A DNA stretch of 8,147 nucleotides from assembly GCA_007117775.1 (NCBI GenBank), contig SKFX01000193.1, forward strand, positions 1 to 8,147, written 5' to 3'. How positions within the stretch are numbered: position 1 is the first letter of the stretch; every line of letters begins with the position of its first letter. Source of the DNA: Ilumatobacteraceae bacterium (GTDB lineage Bacteria; Actinomycetota; Acidimicrobiia; Acidimicrobiales; Ilumatobacteraceae). Of this stretch, positions 1 through 6,972 are shown piece after piece. A model generated the notes under the pieces. That model made no database searches. It was not told the origin of the DNA and worked only from the letters and a program-made list of their open reading frames with translations. The position numbers and the translations under genes were made by a program.

Positions 1-233
1 GAAATAGTGGATAATCGTGGATGGACTGTGGGAAATTGCCAAATAGATCTGGGCGATTTGCGCGGAGTGGGCCAACGTGTCCGATCTCGACCAGCACCAG
101 CCCGTGCGACCATCTCAAGGCGAACCGGTCACCGACAACCGAGGGAGCTCGTCACCGTGCCGGGCGCCGACGCCCAGCAGTTGTCGTTGCGGACCGAGTC
201 GCTCGGCATGCGCGTGTTGCAATGCTGATGCGA
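1..233. repeat. Repeat unit copy L1 (left edge, runs out of window)
   Basis: This stretch aligns with 7110-7390 in the same orientation. The first 120 or so bases are nearly identical, with only about seven substitutions before the first indel. After that the copies diverge, and the right copy carries roughly 50 extra bases. The unit opens with two adjacent 10-base repeats (AATAGTGGAT at 3-12, AATCGTGGAT at 13-22) and ends with a relic of a pentapeptide-protein C-terminus read on the minus strand. Differences between copies do not clearly favour third codon positions in any frame, so I treat the unit as non-coding. The unit probably continues leftwards outside the window. Confidence 0.85.
177..221 (-). 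pseudogene. Relic of a pentapeptide-repeat protein C-terminus
   Basis: The minus strand reads CNTRMPSDSVRNDNC. This is the same 15-residue tail (C-x-T-x-M-P ... RN-x-x-C) that ends the pentapeptide genes at the right edge of the window. The codon after the last Cys is TGG rather than a stop. No pentapeptide repeats precede it: the sequence upstream (222-255) goes straight into the next repeat unit. I infer that the body of a pentapeptide gene has been deleted, leaving only its end inside repeat copy L1. Confidence 0.7.
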
Positions 234-240
234 ACCCTGT

Positions 241-302
241 CTGATGTTTCGTGATCACAGCAAGATCTCGTGAACCTCAACATCGTGGAACATCGTGGAT
301 GG
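241..302. repeat. Repeat unit copy L2, truncated
   Basis: It aligns without gaps to 7072-7133 (constant offset 6831). Shared blocks are CTGATGTTTCGTGAT, TCTCGTGAACC and GTGGATGG. It contains a perfect tandem 10-mer, ACATCGTGGA at 280-289 and 290-299, in the place where the right copy has AATAGTGGAT twice. Clear similarity stops at about 302, where the leader of the Fur-family gene begins. A faint resemblance around 398-420 (CGAACC followed by ACCAACAAC, as at 7229-7245) may mean a much diverged unit continues further. Confidence 0.8.
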
Positions 303-473
303 TCCGGAAGCAGTCGCCAACAACAGTCGAGCGATGAGAGCGCAAAGAGCTGACACGACCGGCGTCGGCCGGCACTCAGACTTCGCTCGCTCCTGCAGGC
401 GAACCAGCGACCAACAACAGCGACGACTGAAGCTCACACACCGGTGATCTCAGACGTGGACGACTCGTCACTC
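303..473. other. Non-coding leader with three CAACAACAG repeats
   Basis: I see no credible gene here. The segment contains CAACAACAG at 318-326 and CAACAACAGCGAC at 412-424. The identical 13-mer recurs at 483-495, inside the promoter of the downstream regulator gene. A small G+C hairpin (CCGGC/GCCGG, 359-372) has no T-run and is not called a terminator. Confidence 0.4.
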
Positions 474-502
474 ACGACAGCGCAACAACAGCGACATACA
501 CT
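474..502 (+). promoter_or_regulatory. Putative promoter of the Fur-family gene (leaderless)
   Basis: ACGACA at 474-479 can serve as a -35 box. TACACT at 497-502 can serve as a -10 box, with 17 bases between them. The -10 ends six bases before the ATG at 509, so transcription would start at or next to the start codon. This fits the absence of any Shine-Dalgarno sequence. The repeat CAACAACAGCGAC (483-495) fills the spacer. Confidence 0.45.
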
Positions 503-508
503 GGCATC

Positions 509-952
509 ATGGTCACGGCCCTCAGCGACGTCCACGCCATCGTCGAGCAGCGCTGTCGAGATGCCGATCTGATGTATACCAAGGGTCGACGGGAGTTGAT
601 CGAGATCCTGGTGCGCGCCGAGCGGCCGGTGACGATCCCCGAACTCCTCGAACTGCGGCCCAAATTGACCCAGAGTTCGATGTACCGGAACATGGCGGAC
701 CTCGAGTCTGTCGGGGTGGTGCAGAAGGTGGTCGGCGCTGACGAGCGGACGCGCTTCGAACCCGCCGAGGAACTCATTGGACATCATCACCACCGGATCT
801 GCGAGGTCTGTGGCGAGGTCGCCGATTTCGAATTGAGCGCGAGCGTGGAGCGCGACCTCGACCAAGCGCTCTCGGATGCGCTCGTCGGTTCCGGATTCAG
901 TATCAGATCCCACCGCCTCGACGTGGTGGGACGGTGCCGAGCCTGCCGGTGA
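509..952 (+). CDS. Fur-family metal-dependent repressor, Zur-like
   Basis: A 147-residue protein of normal Fur-family length. Residues about 24-75 form the winged helix, with the recognition stretch TQSSMYRNMADLESVGVV. The dimerisation/metal domain follows, with HHHH at 92-95, a CEVCG pair (C98, C101) and a second pair in the C-terminal CRACR (C143, C146). Together the two pairs can make the structural Zn(Cys)4 site. The family represses metal-uptake genes when loaded with metal. Sequence alone does not distinguish Fur, Zur, Mur or Nur. The COG0523 GTPase 42 bp downstream makes zinc sensing the best guess. No Shine-Dalgarno precedes the ATG, but a -10-like TACACT ends six bases before it, so a leaderless start is likely. 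The next two genes follow on the same strand and may be partly co-transcribed. Confidence 0.9.
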   Translation: MVTALSDVHAIVEQRCRDADLMYTKGRRELIEILVRAERPVTIPELLELRPKLTQSSMYRNMADLESVGVVQKVVGADERTRFEPAEELIGHHHHRICEVCGEVADFELSASVERDLDQALSDALVGSGFSIRSHRLDVVGRCRACR

Positions 953-966
953 ACCACATCATGAAT

Positions 967-981
967 TGGGAATGACTCCTG
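967..981. promoter_or_regulatory. Candidate metal-repressor operator upstream of the GTPase
   Basis: The 15-mer TGGGAATGACTCCTG matches the palindrome TAGGAATCGTTCCTA in front of the binding-protein gene (6714-6728) at 10 of 15 positions. GGA...TCC symmetry is retained. It lies immediately upstream of the -10-like TATCAT. As a dyad it is imperfect, so this is a candidate rather than a demonstrated site. Confidence 0.35.
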
Positions 982-982
982 T

Positions 983-988
983 TATCAT
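983..988 (+). promoter_or_regulatory. Putative -10 box of the GTPase-WD40 operon
   Basis: TATCAT ends six bases before the ATG at 995, the same geometry as the other transcription-unit starts in this window. There is no ribosome binding site before this ATG, which fits a leaderless transcript. No convincing -35 box is visible. Confidence 0.4.
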
Positions 989-994
989 CATGGG

Positions 995-1990
995 ATGGAC
1001 GCTTCCACCGATGATCTGGTTCCCGTCACCGTTCTGACCGGCTTTCTCGGCTCGGGCAAGACGACCCTGCTCAACTACATCCTCACCGAGCAACACGGAA
1101 AGCGAATCGCCGTCATCGAGAACGAGTTCGGTGAGATCGGGATCGATGACGCCCTCGTGCTCGAGGCCGAAGAGGAGATCTTCGAGATGAACAACGGCTG
1201 CATCTGCTGCACCGTTCGCGGTGATCTCATCCGGATCCTCGGAAATCTGATGAAGCGCAAGGATCGTTTCGATCACATCGTCATCGAGACCACCGGCCTC
1301 GCCGACCCAGCACCGGTGGCCCAGACCTTCTTCGTCGATCCCGAGATCGCCGCGCAACTCAGACTCGATGCCATCGTCACCGTCGTCGATGCCAAGCATC
1401 TCGAGATGCACCTCGACGACGAGAAACCCGACGATATTGAGAACGAGGCCGTGGAGCAGCTGGCGTTCGCCGATCGGGTGGTGGTCAACAAGGTCGACCT
1501 CGTCGATGCCGATCAACTCGCCACCGTGCACAGCCGGATCCGTGAGATCAACGCCTATGCACCACTCGTCGACACGACTCATGGCCGGGTCGATCTCGAC
1601 GCAATTCTCGACGTCGGGGCATTCGACCTCGATCGGGTCCTCGCCGATGACCCAGAGTTCCTCGACCCCGACGCCGAGCACCAACACGATCTCAGCGTCA
1701 CCTCGGTCGGCATCGAGGTCCCCGGTGAGCTCGATGTGGAACGTCTCAACGCCTGGCTCGGAGCGCTGCTGATGGAACGAGGGGTGGACATCTTCCGCTC
1801 CAAAGGGATCCTCGCGCCGGCTGGCAGTGAGCAGCGGTACGTGTTCCAAGGCGTCCACATGCTGCTGGATGGCCGGATGGATCGTCCCTGGGGCCCCGAC
1901 GAGGAGCGGACCAACAAGTTGGTGTTCATCGGCCGGAATCTGGATCGCGATGAGTTGGAGACCAGCTTTCGTACCTGTCTGGTCTCATGA
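995..1990 (+). CDS. COG0523 (CobW/ZNG1-type) metallochaperone GTPase
   Basis: A 331-residue G3E-family GTPase. Visible motifs in order: Walker A GFLGSGKTT (16-24), the metal-binding CxCC motif in NNGCICC (C69, C71, C72), ETTG (98-101) in the Walker B/switch region, and the guanine-specificity motif NKVD (165-168). A CobW C-terminal domain runs from about 236 to the end. The His-rich linker typical of many relatives is reduced to EHQHD near 228-232. Family members use GTP to deliver metal, often zinc under zinc limitation, or cobalt in cobalamin pathways. The protein is strikingly acidic. It starts 42 bp after the Fur-family gene, and its stop overlaps the next start as ATGA, so it is translationally coupled to the WD40 gene. 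A zinc role is inferred from the Fur-family neighbour and not shown by the protein itself. Confidence 0.92.
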   Translation: MDASTDDLVPVTVLTGFLGSGKTTLLNYILTEQHGKRIAVIENEFGEIGIDDALVLEAEEEIFEMNNGCICCTVRGDLIRILGNLMKRKDRFDHIVIETTGLADPAPVAQTFFVDPEIAAQLRLDAIVTVVDAKHLEMHLDDEKPDDIENEAVEQLAFADRVVVNKVDLVDADQLATVHSRIREINAYAPLVDTTHGRVDLDAILDVGAFDLDRVLADDPEFLDPDAEHQHDLSVTSVGIEVPGELDVERLNAWLGALLMERGVDIFRSKGILAPAGSEQRYVFQGVHMLLDGRMDRPWGPDEERTNKLVFIGRNLDRDELETSFRTCLVS

Positions 1991-3003
1991 TCGGCGATCT
2001 GATCTGGTCACACGGCCTCGACGATTACCTCAACTGCCTCGACGTCTCCTCCAGCGGGCCCCTCATCGTCGGATCACTCGGTGGTGACGCTGCGATCATC
2101 GACGGTGACACAGGGGAACATCGCGATCTGCAGCGACACGAGATGGGGGTGCTCAGCACAGCATGGGATCCCTCCGGCCAGCGGGTCGCCGTGGGCGGCC
2201 AGGACGGTACCGTCAGGATCTATGACCCCATGGGTGGCCAGATCGGCCAGATCAACACCGATGACTGGGTGAACGATGTGGCCTGGTCGCCGATGGAGAC
2301 GATCCTGGCCATCGCGTCAGGGAAAACACTGACACTGACCGACGCCGATGCTCAGGTACTCCACCGCTGCCAACCCCGCAGTTCCACGATCACCTCGGTG
2401 GCCTGGGCCACCACCGGTCTGCGGGTCGGCTCGGCGGCCTATGGGGGCATTGCATGGTACGACCCTGAGACCATCACCGATGGCCGGCCGACACGAGAGC
2501 ATGAGTTCAAGGGCTCGGCACTGTCGATCGCGCTCGCCCCGTCGGGAAAATGGGCATGCGCCGGTTTCCAGGACGCGACCATCCACCTCTGGAAGCTGTG
2601 GTCGGGTGACGAACTGTCGATGTCGGGCTATCCGGCCAAGATCGAGTTGCTCGCCTTCGACCCCGACAGCCACTGGATGGTCTCGGCATGTCTTGAGGAA
2701 CTCACCTTCTGGGACTTCTCCGGACGCGGCCCACGCGGCCGCACACCGGCGCGCGGCGCAGTTCACGATCGCCATGTCACCGCAGTGGCATGGCATCGCA
2801 GTGGCGAGTACCTGCTGAGCGGTGGAGCCGATGGACGGGTGGTGCTGTGGCCAGCACCGCGCCGTCGTGGTGAAGAGGTCGAACCGCTCTTCGTCCATCA
2901 CGCTGGTGACACCGTGTCCCAGGTCGCATGGAACTCAGAGGGAACTGCGCTGTTCATCGGATGCGCCGACGGACGCATCGAGGCGCGGGCGCTCGAAATC
3001 TGA
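1987..3003 (+). CDS. WD40-repeat beta-propeller protein, partner candidate of the GTPase
   Basis: A 338-residue protein with no signal peptide or membrane segment, so probably cytosolic. At least seven WD-type blades can be read, each a [VA]xxVAW-type strand followed about 20 residues later by a [DG]GxxxxW/Y strand. Examples are VLSTAWDPSG...GTVRIYD, VTAVAWHRSG...GRVVLWP and VSQVAWNSEG...GRIEARA. This is the right number for one complete propeller, the N-terminal strands closing the ring. WD40 proteins are scaffolds and have no catalytic residues to recognise. The 4-bp ATGA overlap with the GTPase gene indicates coupled translation and probably a stoichiometric partnership. I infer it helps the GTPase choose or dock client metalloproteins; that role is not shown by the sequence. 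Confidence 0.85.
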   Translation: MIGDLIWSHGLDDYLNCLDVSSSGPLIVGSLGGDAAIIDGDTGEHRDLQRHEMGVLSTAWDPSGQRVAVGGQDGTVRIYDPMGGQIGQINTDDWVNDVAWSPMETILAIASGKTLTLTDADAQVLHRCQPRSSTITSVAWATTGLRVGSAAYGGIAWYDPETITDGRPTREHEFKGSALSIALAPSGKWACAGFQDATIHLWKLWSGDELSMSGYPAKIELLAFDPDSHWMVSACLEELTFWDFSGRGPRGRTPARGAVHDRHVTAVAWHRSGEYLLSGGADGRVVLWPAPRRRGEEVEPLFVHHAGDTVSQVAWNSEGTALFIGCADGRIEARALEI

Positions 3004-3010
3004 CCGGAGC

Positions 3011-3217
3011 TCAGCCGCTGAAGCGCAGGGCATGAGCCGCAGCGATCACGCTGTCAGGCAGCACATAATGCGGCGGATCGGTATCGCCGGTCTCGGGGAA
3101 GTACCGCACTTTGGGACCGGCGGTGACATCGATTCGGACCGAACCGTCGATCATCAGGGTCAGCGTGTGGGTGGCTCGACCGGTGCAGTCGATCAGCTGA
3201 GTGGTCTCGAGTTCCAT
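3011..3217 (-). CDS. Small hypothetical protein (68 aa), last gene of the transporter run
   Basis: I do not recognise this family. The 68-residue product has no signal peptide or transmembrane segment. It contains one Cys (C11, in LIDCTGR), beta-rich stretches (THTLTLMIDGSVRIDV) and a proline-rich DPPHYVLP segment. The ATG at 3217 is preceded by AGGAG about nine bases away, a good ribosome binding site, which is the main reason for believing it is real. It begins 48 bp after the ferredoxin gene on the same strand and ends 7 bp from the stop of the convergent WD40 gene. Position suggests co-transcription with the importer. Function is unknown. Confidence 0.6.
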   Translation of the reverse strand: MELETTQLIDCTGRATHTLTLMIDGSVRIDVTAGPKVRYFPETGDTDPPHYVLPDSVIAAAHALRFSG

Positions 3218-3265
3218 TCCAATGGGCTCCTCATGGGTTCATGGGTCATGGCCGCTGCGACCGAG

Positions 3266-3652
3266 TCATCGCGATCGGCTCGGGTTCGAGATCAACACCG
3301 CAGTGCGCCGGGCTCGTTCGTCAGCGACGGCGCGCTCAACGACATTGCTGCGCAGGGCACTGGGCAGTTCGTCTGCGCCATCGGCCAGCCACTCGCACAG
3401 ATGCTCGGTGCTGGTGTCATCGAGCAGAGATCCGATCCATGTCGCTCGTCGACCGCGACGACGCACCACCACCAGATTCGATGCATGGCACTCGCCGAGA
3501 CACCCGACCACCCGCGCCTGTCCACCGCCGCGTTCCGCGGCAGCGGCGATACTGCGACGTTGCTCGGCATGATCCACATCGGGATGTTTGCGGATCGTCC
3601 CACAACAGCAGCCGTCACAGATATGCACCCGAAATCTGGGACGTGCGCTCAT
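3266..3652 (-). CDS. Thioredoxin-like [2Fe-2S] ferredoxin domain protein
   Basis: A 128-residue protein. The N-terminal strand leads into ICDGCCCGTIRKHP, with Cys at 12, 15, 16 and 17. About 35 residues later comes GCLGECHASN, with C51 and C55 in the C-x3-C spacing of thioredoxin-fold [2Fe-2S] ferredoxins (NuoE-like). Two of the first cluster of Cys plus C51/C55 would hold the cluster; the CCC run is unusual and could bind extra metal. The frame stays open far upstream through the permease gene. I place the start at 3652 because that ATG opens the recognisable domain and has AGGAGG eight to nine bases before it. The gene follows the permease by 41 bp. Context suggests electron transfer or metal handling linked to the importer, for example reductive release of metal from a chelate. 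It might belong to the COG5469/DUF1636-type metal-binding group, which I cannot confirm. Confidence 0.85.
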   Translation of the reverse strand: MSARPRFRVHICDGCCCGTIRKHPDVDHAEQRRSIAAAAERGGGQARVVGCLGECHASNLVVVRRRGRRATWIGSLLDDTSTEHLCEWLADGADELPSALRSNVVERAVADERARRTAVLISNPSRSR

Positions 3653-3693
3653 CTTGGTGTCCTCCTCGTACGAACCGGCACCACCATCACCCC

Positions 3694-4776
3694 TCAGCGC
3701 ACCGATGCCCTGGTACGACGAATGAGCAGCGCAATGAACAATGGGCCGCCGACCAACGCGGTGATCACACCGACGGGCAGGACCTGAGGAGCCACGATGG
3801 TCCGCGCCACCGCATCGGCCCAGACGAGGAACAGGGCACCGGCGGGTAGCGAGATCATCAACACCCGCCGATGATCCGCACCGACGATCAGCCGGGCGAA
3901 ATGCGGCATGATCAACCCGACGAAACCGATCGCTCCGCTGATCGCGACCATCACACCGGTCAGCAGTGAACACAGCACGAACAAGAGCAATCGGAAGCGG
4001 GCGAGATCGATGCCGACGGTGCGTGCCGTATCGTCTCCGAGCGCGAGAGCGTTGAGCCAGGGCGCTCGAATGACGAAGTAGAGACTCGCTGCGACGAGTG
4101 CCGCCGCGGGAACCAGCAACGCACTCCACTGGGCGCGACCGAGGCCCCCCAGCAACCAGAACATCACCGATGAGGCTGCTCTGGGATCGCCGAGGAAGAT
4201 CAGCAGGCTGGTGATCGCGGCAAAGACATAACTTGCGGCGACACCCCCGAGGATCAGCCGAGTCGGCGAGAGGCCGAGTGGGCCACGTGCGATGGTGTAC
4301 ACCACCACCATGGCCACCGATGCCCCTGCGAAGCCCGCTGCGCTGATCGCCCAGGATCCGAAAATCGCGCGAAGGCCGAAGGCGTTGAACATGATGACCG
4401 CCGCTGCCCCAACCGAGGCACCCGATGAGACACCCAAGATGTAGGGATCTGCGAGCGGATTGCGCACCAAAGCCTGCATGACCGTTCCGACTGCGGCGAG
4501 TCCGGATCCCACGATGCAGGCGAGTAGGACACGTGGCAGTCGAATCTCCCAGACGATGTTCACCGTTCCCGTCTTCAGCTGACCAGCAGGCTGGCCGCTG
4601 ATGGCCGAATAAAAGACCTCCACGACGGCGCCGACGGCGATATCGGCAGCACCGACTGCGACCGCCAGCGGAATGGACACGACCAGGACCACCACGAGCA
4701 GGCCGGTCAGCGGCAGGATCGGTGCCGATGGTCCGATCAGGCGACGCTGCGGCACTGCGATGCTCGTCGCGGTCAT
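3694..4776 (-). CDS. FecCD-family ABC importer permease
   Basis: A 360-residue, strongly hydrophobic protein with roughly nine or ten membrane spans, the usual size of FecCD/BtuC permeases. Recognisable stretches are the cytoplasmic coupling region LVRNPLADPYILGVSSGAS (about residues 100-120), the later GAIGFVGLIMPHFARLIVGADHRR, and the C-terminal LPVGVITALVGGPLFIALL. Two copies assemble with two ATPase subunits to pass a metal-siderophore, haem, cobalamin or other metal chelate delivered by the binding protein. Its ATG overlaps the stop of the ATPase gene (ATGA at 4773-4776), showing tight coupling. The substrate cannot be read from the permease. A Zur/COG0523 neighbourhood favours a zinc chelate, but an iron or cobalt compound is equally compatible with the fold. 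Confidence 0.93.
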   Translation of the reverse strand: MTATSIAVPQRRLIGPSAPILPLTGLLVVVLVVSIPLAVAVGAADIAVGAVVEVFYSAISGQPAGQLKTGTVNIVWEIRLPRVLLACIVGSGLAAVGTVMQALVRNPLADPYILGVSSGASVGAAAVIMFNAFGLRAIFGSWAISAAGFAGASVAMVVVYTIARGPLGLSPTRLILGGVAASYVFAAITSLLIFLGDPRAASSVMFWLLGGLGRAQWSALLVPAAALVAASLYFVIRAPWLNALALGDDTARTVGIDLARFRLLLFVLCSLLTGVMVAISGAIGFVGLIMPHFARLIVGADHRRVLMISLPAGALFLVWADAVARTIVAPQVLPVGVITALVGGPLFIALLIRRTRASVR

Positions 4777-5561
4777 GGAGCCTCACGATCCACGAGATCG
4801 AAGAGCAGCTGCAGACGTTCGGTCACCGGATGCACGACCGGTGTCGCTCGCACACCGAAGACCTGTTGCACGCTGTCGGTGTCGAAGACCTCGTGCGGCG
4901 GACCGAACGAATGGACGCAGCCGTCAGCGACCATGAGCACCCGATCGGCATGCTGGGCAGCGAGATTGAGGTCGTGGAGCGCTGCGATCACGGTCACGCC
5001 GAGCCGGCCGACGAATTCGATCATCTCGAGCTGGTACCGGATGTCGAGGTGGTTCGTCGGCTCATCGAGCAACAGATACCGAGGCTGTTGGGCCAGAGCA
5101 CGAGCGAGCAGGACGCGTTGCTTCTCGCCTCCGGACAGCGTCGCGAAGCGACGATCGATGAAGTCCGAAACACCGACATCAGCGAGTGAACGATGGATGA
5201 CCTCATGGTCGGATGTGGCCAATGATCCCCACCCCGAGCAGTGCGGAATCCGCCCCATCGCCACAACCTCGCCGACGGTGAAATCGAACTCACCGCCATG
5301 CTCTTGGGTGACCACCGCCATCTTCAACGCGAGATCGCGCGCCGTGACCCCCGAGATCGGGGTGCCCTCGAGATCGATCGACCCAGCACTCGGGGTGACG
5401 GCCCGGTAGAGCGATCGCATCAGCGTCGACTTGCCGGCACCATTGGGCCCGACCACTGCGACGAACCAGCCCGGTTCGACAGCGAGATCGATCGCCGAGA
5501 CGATCCGCCCGCCACCGAGGTCCACACAGAGACCCGCGATCTCGAGCACGGCTGTGCTCAT
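4773..5561 (-). CDS. FecE/BtuD-type ABC importer ATPase
   Basis: With this start the protein has 262 residues, normal for the family. Motifs: Walker A GPNGAGKST (38-46), Q-loop at Q86 (VVTQEH), the GRIPH segment typical of siderophore/cobalamin ATPases (103-107), signature LSGGEKQR (142-149), Walker B LLLDEP (163-168) and H-loop ALHD (H196). It powers the FecCD permease encoded next, with which it overlaps by ATGA. The frame is open upstream to 5693, inside the binding-protein gene. I chose the ATG at 5561 because GGAG lies about ten bases before it and homologous domains begin there. An ATG at 5597 would add 12 residues but has a poorer ribosome site. Confidence 0.93.
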   Translation of the reverse strand: MSTAVLEIAGLCVDLGGGRIVSAIDLAVEPGWFVAVVGPNGAGKSTLMRSLYRAVTPSAGSIDLEGTPISGVTARDLALKMAVVTQEHGGEFDFTVGEVVAMGRIPHCSGWGSLATSDHEVIHRSLADVGVSDFIDRRFATLSGGEKQRVLLARALAQQPRYLLLDEPTNHLDIRYQLEMIEFVGRLGVTVIAALHDLNLAAQHADRVLMVADGCVHSFGPPHEVFDTDSVQQVFGVRATPVVHPVTERLQLLFDLVDREAP

Positions 5562-5616
5562 CTGCGCGCCACTCCGGACCCTGTGGTGATCGGACATCGC
5601 GGCGCCCAGTCTGAGT

Positions 5617-6693
5617 TCAGCTCCACAGTGACGTCGCAAGGCGCAGGGTCGCATCGGCGGTGCGGACCCCGGGCACCACCTCGGCGTACACATAGCAATC
5701 GAAGTTGGCGTTGACGATCGCTGTCACATCGCGCAGAGCCGGCAAGGACTGCAGGGTGGCAATGCGCTCGTCACAGGTGACTCCGCCGTACTCGACGACG
5801 GGGATGAACTCGGGATCCTGTTCGATGACCCGCTCCCAAGACACCGCCGTCCAGGTCGCGTTCACGTCATCGATGATGTTTCGGCCACCTGCGAGACGGA
5901 ACATCTCATCTGGCATGGCGAAGAAGCCCGCGGTGAACGGCTCGTCCTCGCCGCTGTCGTACAAGAAGATGTCCACACGACCCTCGGCCGAGTCGGGCAC
6001 CAGCGCCACCGCCTCGCGAATCGTTGACTGCCACTGCGAGATCAGTGCCTCGGCACGGTCCTCGACACCGAAGATCTCACCGAGTGCTCGAGCGTCGTAG
6101 TAGATGTCGTCCATGGTGGTGCGTCCGAGTTCAGGCTGAACATGACGGCACGACTCGCGTAACAGATAGGTGTCCACCCCCCGTTCAGCGAGCAACTCAG
6201 GAGTCACCGCCCCGCCGACGCGCAGGCCGTAGTTCCAACCCGCATAGACCATGTCGGGATCAAAGGCGAGGATCGTCTCGATTTCGTCATTGATCGAACC
6301 GATCGTCGGCGTGACGTCAGCTGCCTCGAGACGTGCGCTCAACTCGGGGAGCAGCGTGTCGTCTTCGCCCCAGAGGAACGCGGCAGCGATATGGTCCTCG
6401 AGTTCCAATGCGAGCATCATCTCCAACATGTTGATGTCGTTCACGAACACACGCTCGGGAACACCCTCGAAGGTCACATCGGTTCCACAGACATCGATCG
6501 TGACCGACTTCCCGGCGTCAGCAGCTCCAGACTCGACCTCGGTCGAGGGCCCGGAACAGGCGGCGAGCACCATCGCCGCCGCACCAGCGACCAGTGTTCG
6601 TGACAGTCCCCGCCGGCGATCGACTCGCCTCGAGGTGTCGGTGTGTGCCGTGACGCCGACACCGTGGGGGGCAGGGGTGGTGAAGTGGTTCAT
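5617..6693 (-). CDS. Lipoprotein substrate-binding protein of the FecCD-type importer
   Basis: With the ATG at 6693 the product has 358 residues. A basic N-terminus (RRVDRRRGLSR) and hydrophobic stretch end in the lipobox VLAAC (C46), so the mature protein is lipid-anchored outside the membrane. The body matches the helical-backbone Peripla_BP_2 fold (BtuF/FhuD/FepB type): PERVFVNDINMLEMMLALELEDHI near the start, IETILAFDPDMVYAG mid-way, and a second lobe. Four mature Cys (in VCGTD, RESCRH, VTCDER, FDCYVY) could form disulfides or touch metal. A GTG two codons upstream (6699) is possible. The ATG is preferred because a -10-like TAAGGT ends six bases before it, implying a leaderless message. 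The ATPase gene follows after 55 bp. Ligand class is unresolved. Confidence 0.9.
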   Translation of the reverse strand: MNHFTTPAPHGVGVTAHTDTSRRVDRRRGLSRTLVAGAAAMVLAACSGPSTEVESGAADAGKSVTIDVCGTDVTFEGVPERVFVNDINMLEMMLALELEDHIAAAFLWGEDDTLLPELSARLEAADVTPTIGSINDEIETILAFDPDMVYAGWNYGLRVGGAVTPELLAERGVDTYLLRESCRHVQPELGRTTMDDIYYDARALGEIFGVEDRAEALISQWQSTIREAVALVPDSAEGRVDIFLYDSGEDEPFTAGFFAMPDEMFRLAGGRNIIDDVNATWTAVSWERVIEQDPEFIPVVEYGGVTCDERIATLQSLPALRDVTAIVNANFDCYVYAEVVPGVRTADATLRLATSLWS

Positions 6694-6699
6694 GGCCAC

Positions 6700-6705
6700 A
6701 CCTTA
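6700..6705 (-). promoter_or_regulatory. Putative -10 box of the importer operon (leaderless)
   Basis: On the minus strand TAAGGT, preceded by TGC in extended -10 style, ends six bases before the ATG at 6693. A -35 at the standard 17-base spacing would fall inside the palindrome at 6714-6728, which is itself a poor -35 match. Confidence 0.45.
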
Positions 6706-6713
6706 GCACAAGA

Positions 6714-6728
6714 TAGGAATCGTTCCTA
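6714..6728. promoter_or_regulatory. Palindromic operator candidate upstream of the binding-protein gene
   Basis: TAGGAATCGTTCCTA is a perfect 6-3-6 inverted repeat spanning the expected -35/spacer region of the importer promoter, where a bound repressor would block transcription. An AGGAT half-site-like piece follows on the minus strand (TAGGAT at 6729-6734). A related but imperfect sequence lies in front of the GTPase gene. A Fur-family protein is encoded in the same window, so it is the obvious candidate ligand. The site does not match the textbook Zur consensus closely. Confidence 0.55.
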
Positions 6729-6734
6729 ATCCTA

Positions 6735-6972
6735 TTTGTGATTCCGCTGGGGAGGCCCACGCCGACGACCGTTTCCACCCCAGAGCACGCGAGCAGAGGG
6801 GACACGTATGCAATCTCACGAGGAGCCGATGCCGACACGGTCTCAGCGAAGCACGCGCCACAGCCCTCCCCGTTGGCGGCACCCCGAGCAAGATCTGGGT
6901 GCGCTGGCGCCCGAAGCCATCACCGTCTCAACCGTGACCGCAGTCGATAACCGACCCTGTTCAGGCCTGGTC
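6735..6972. other. Intergenic region between importer promoter and tRNA relic
   Basis: No gene with convincing coding character was found. A 58-codon plus-strand frame (6808-6984, ATG preceded by GAGGGG) runs into the tRNA relic and is rich in Arg, Pro and Ser; I do not call it. No cobalamin riboswitch elements were seen on the minus strand upstream of the importer. Confidence 0.5.

Noticed and set aside
7..228. Similar plus-strand frames in both repeat copies (also 7101-7322), sharing WTVGN.QIDLGDLRGVGQ
   Set aside because: Shared only because the DNA is nearly identical. Three of seven substitutions are at third positions, which is not enough to show coding constraint; after the shared part the frames diverge into different sequence.
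959..1858. A 299-codon minus-strand frame opposite the GTPase
   Set aside because: Mirror of a high-GC gene. The plus strand carries all the GTPase motifs, so this frame is a shadow.
3266..4786. A 506-codon minus-strand open frame
   Set aside because: Only its last 128 codons look like a protein (the ferredoxin). The upstream part is the permease gene read in another frame, Arg/Ser/Gly-rich. The real start is the ATG with AGGAGG at 3652.
3694..6693. Assignment as the actinobacterial coenzyme F420-0 or cobalamin importer
   Set aside because: The three-gene layout fits several FecCD subfamilies. No cofE or cobalamin genes are present and I cannot score subfamily models, so the ligand is left open.
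6700..6972. Cobalamin riboswitch upstream of the importer
   Set aside because: No B12-box-like sequence found on the minus strand, and the leaderless-type promoter leaves no room for a leader RNA.
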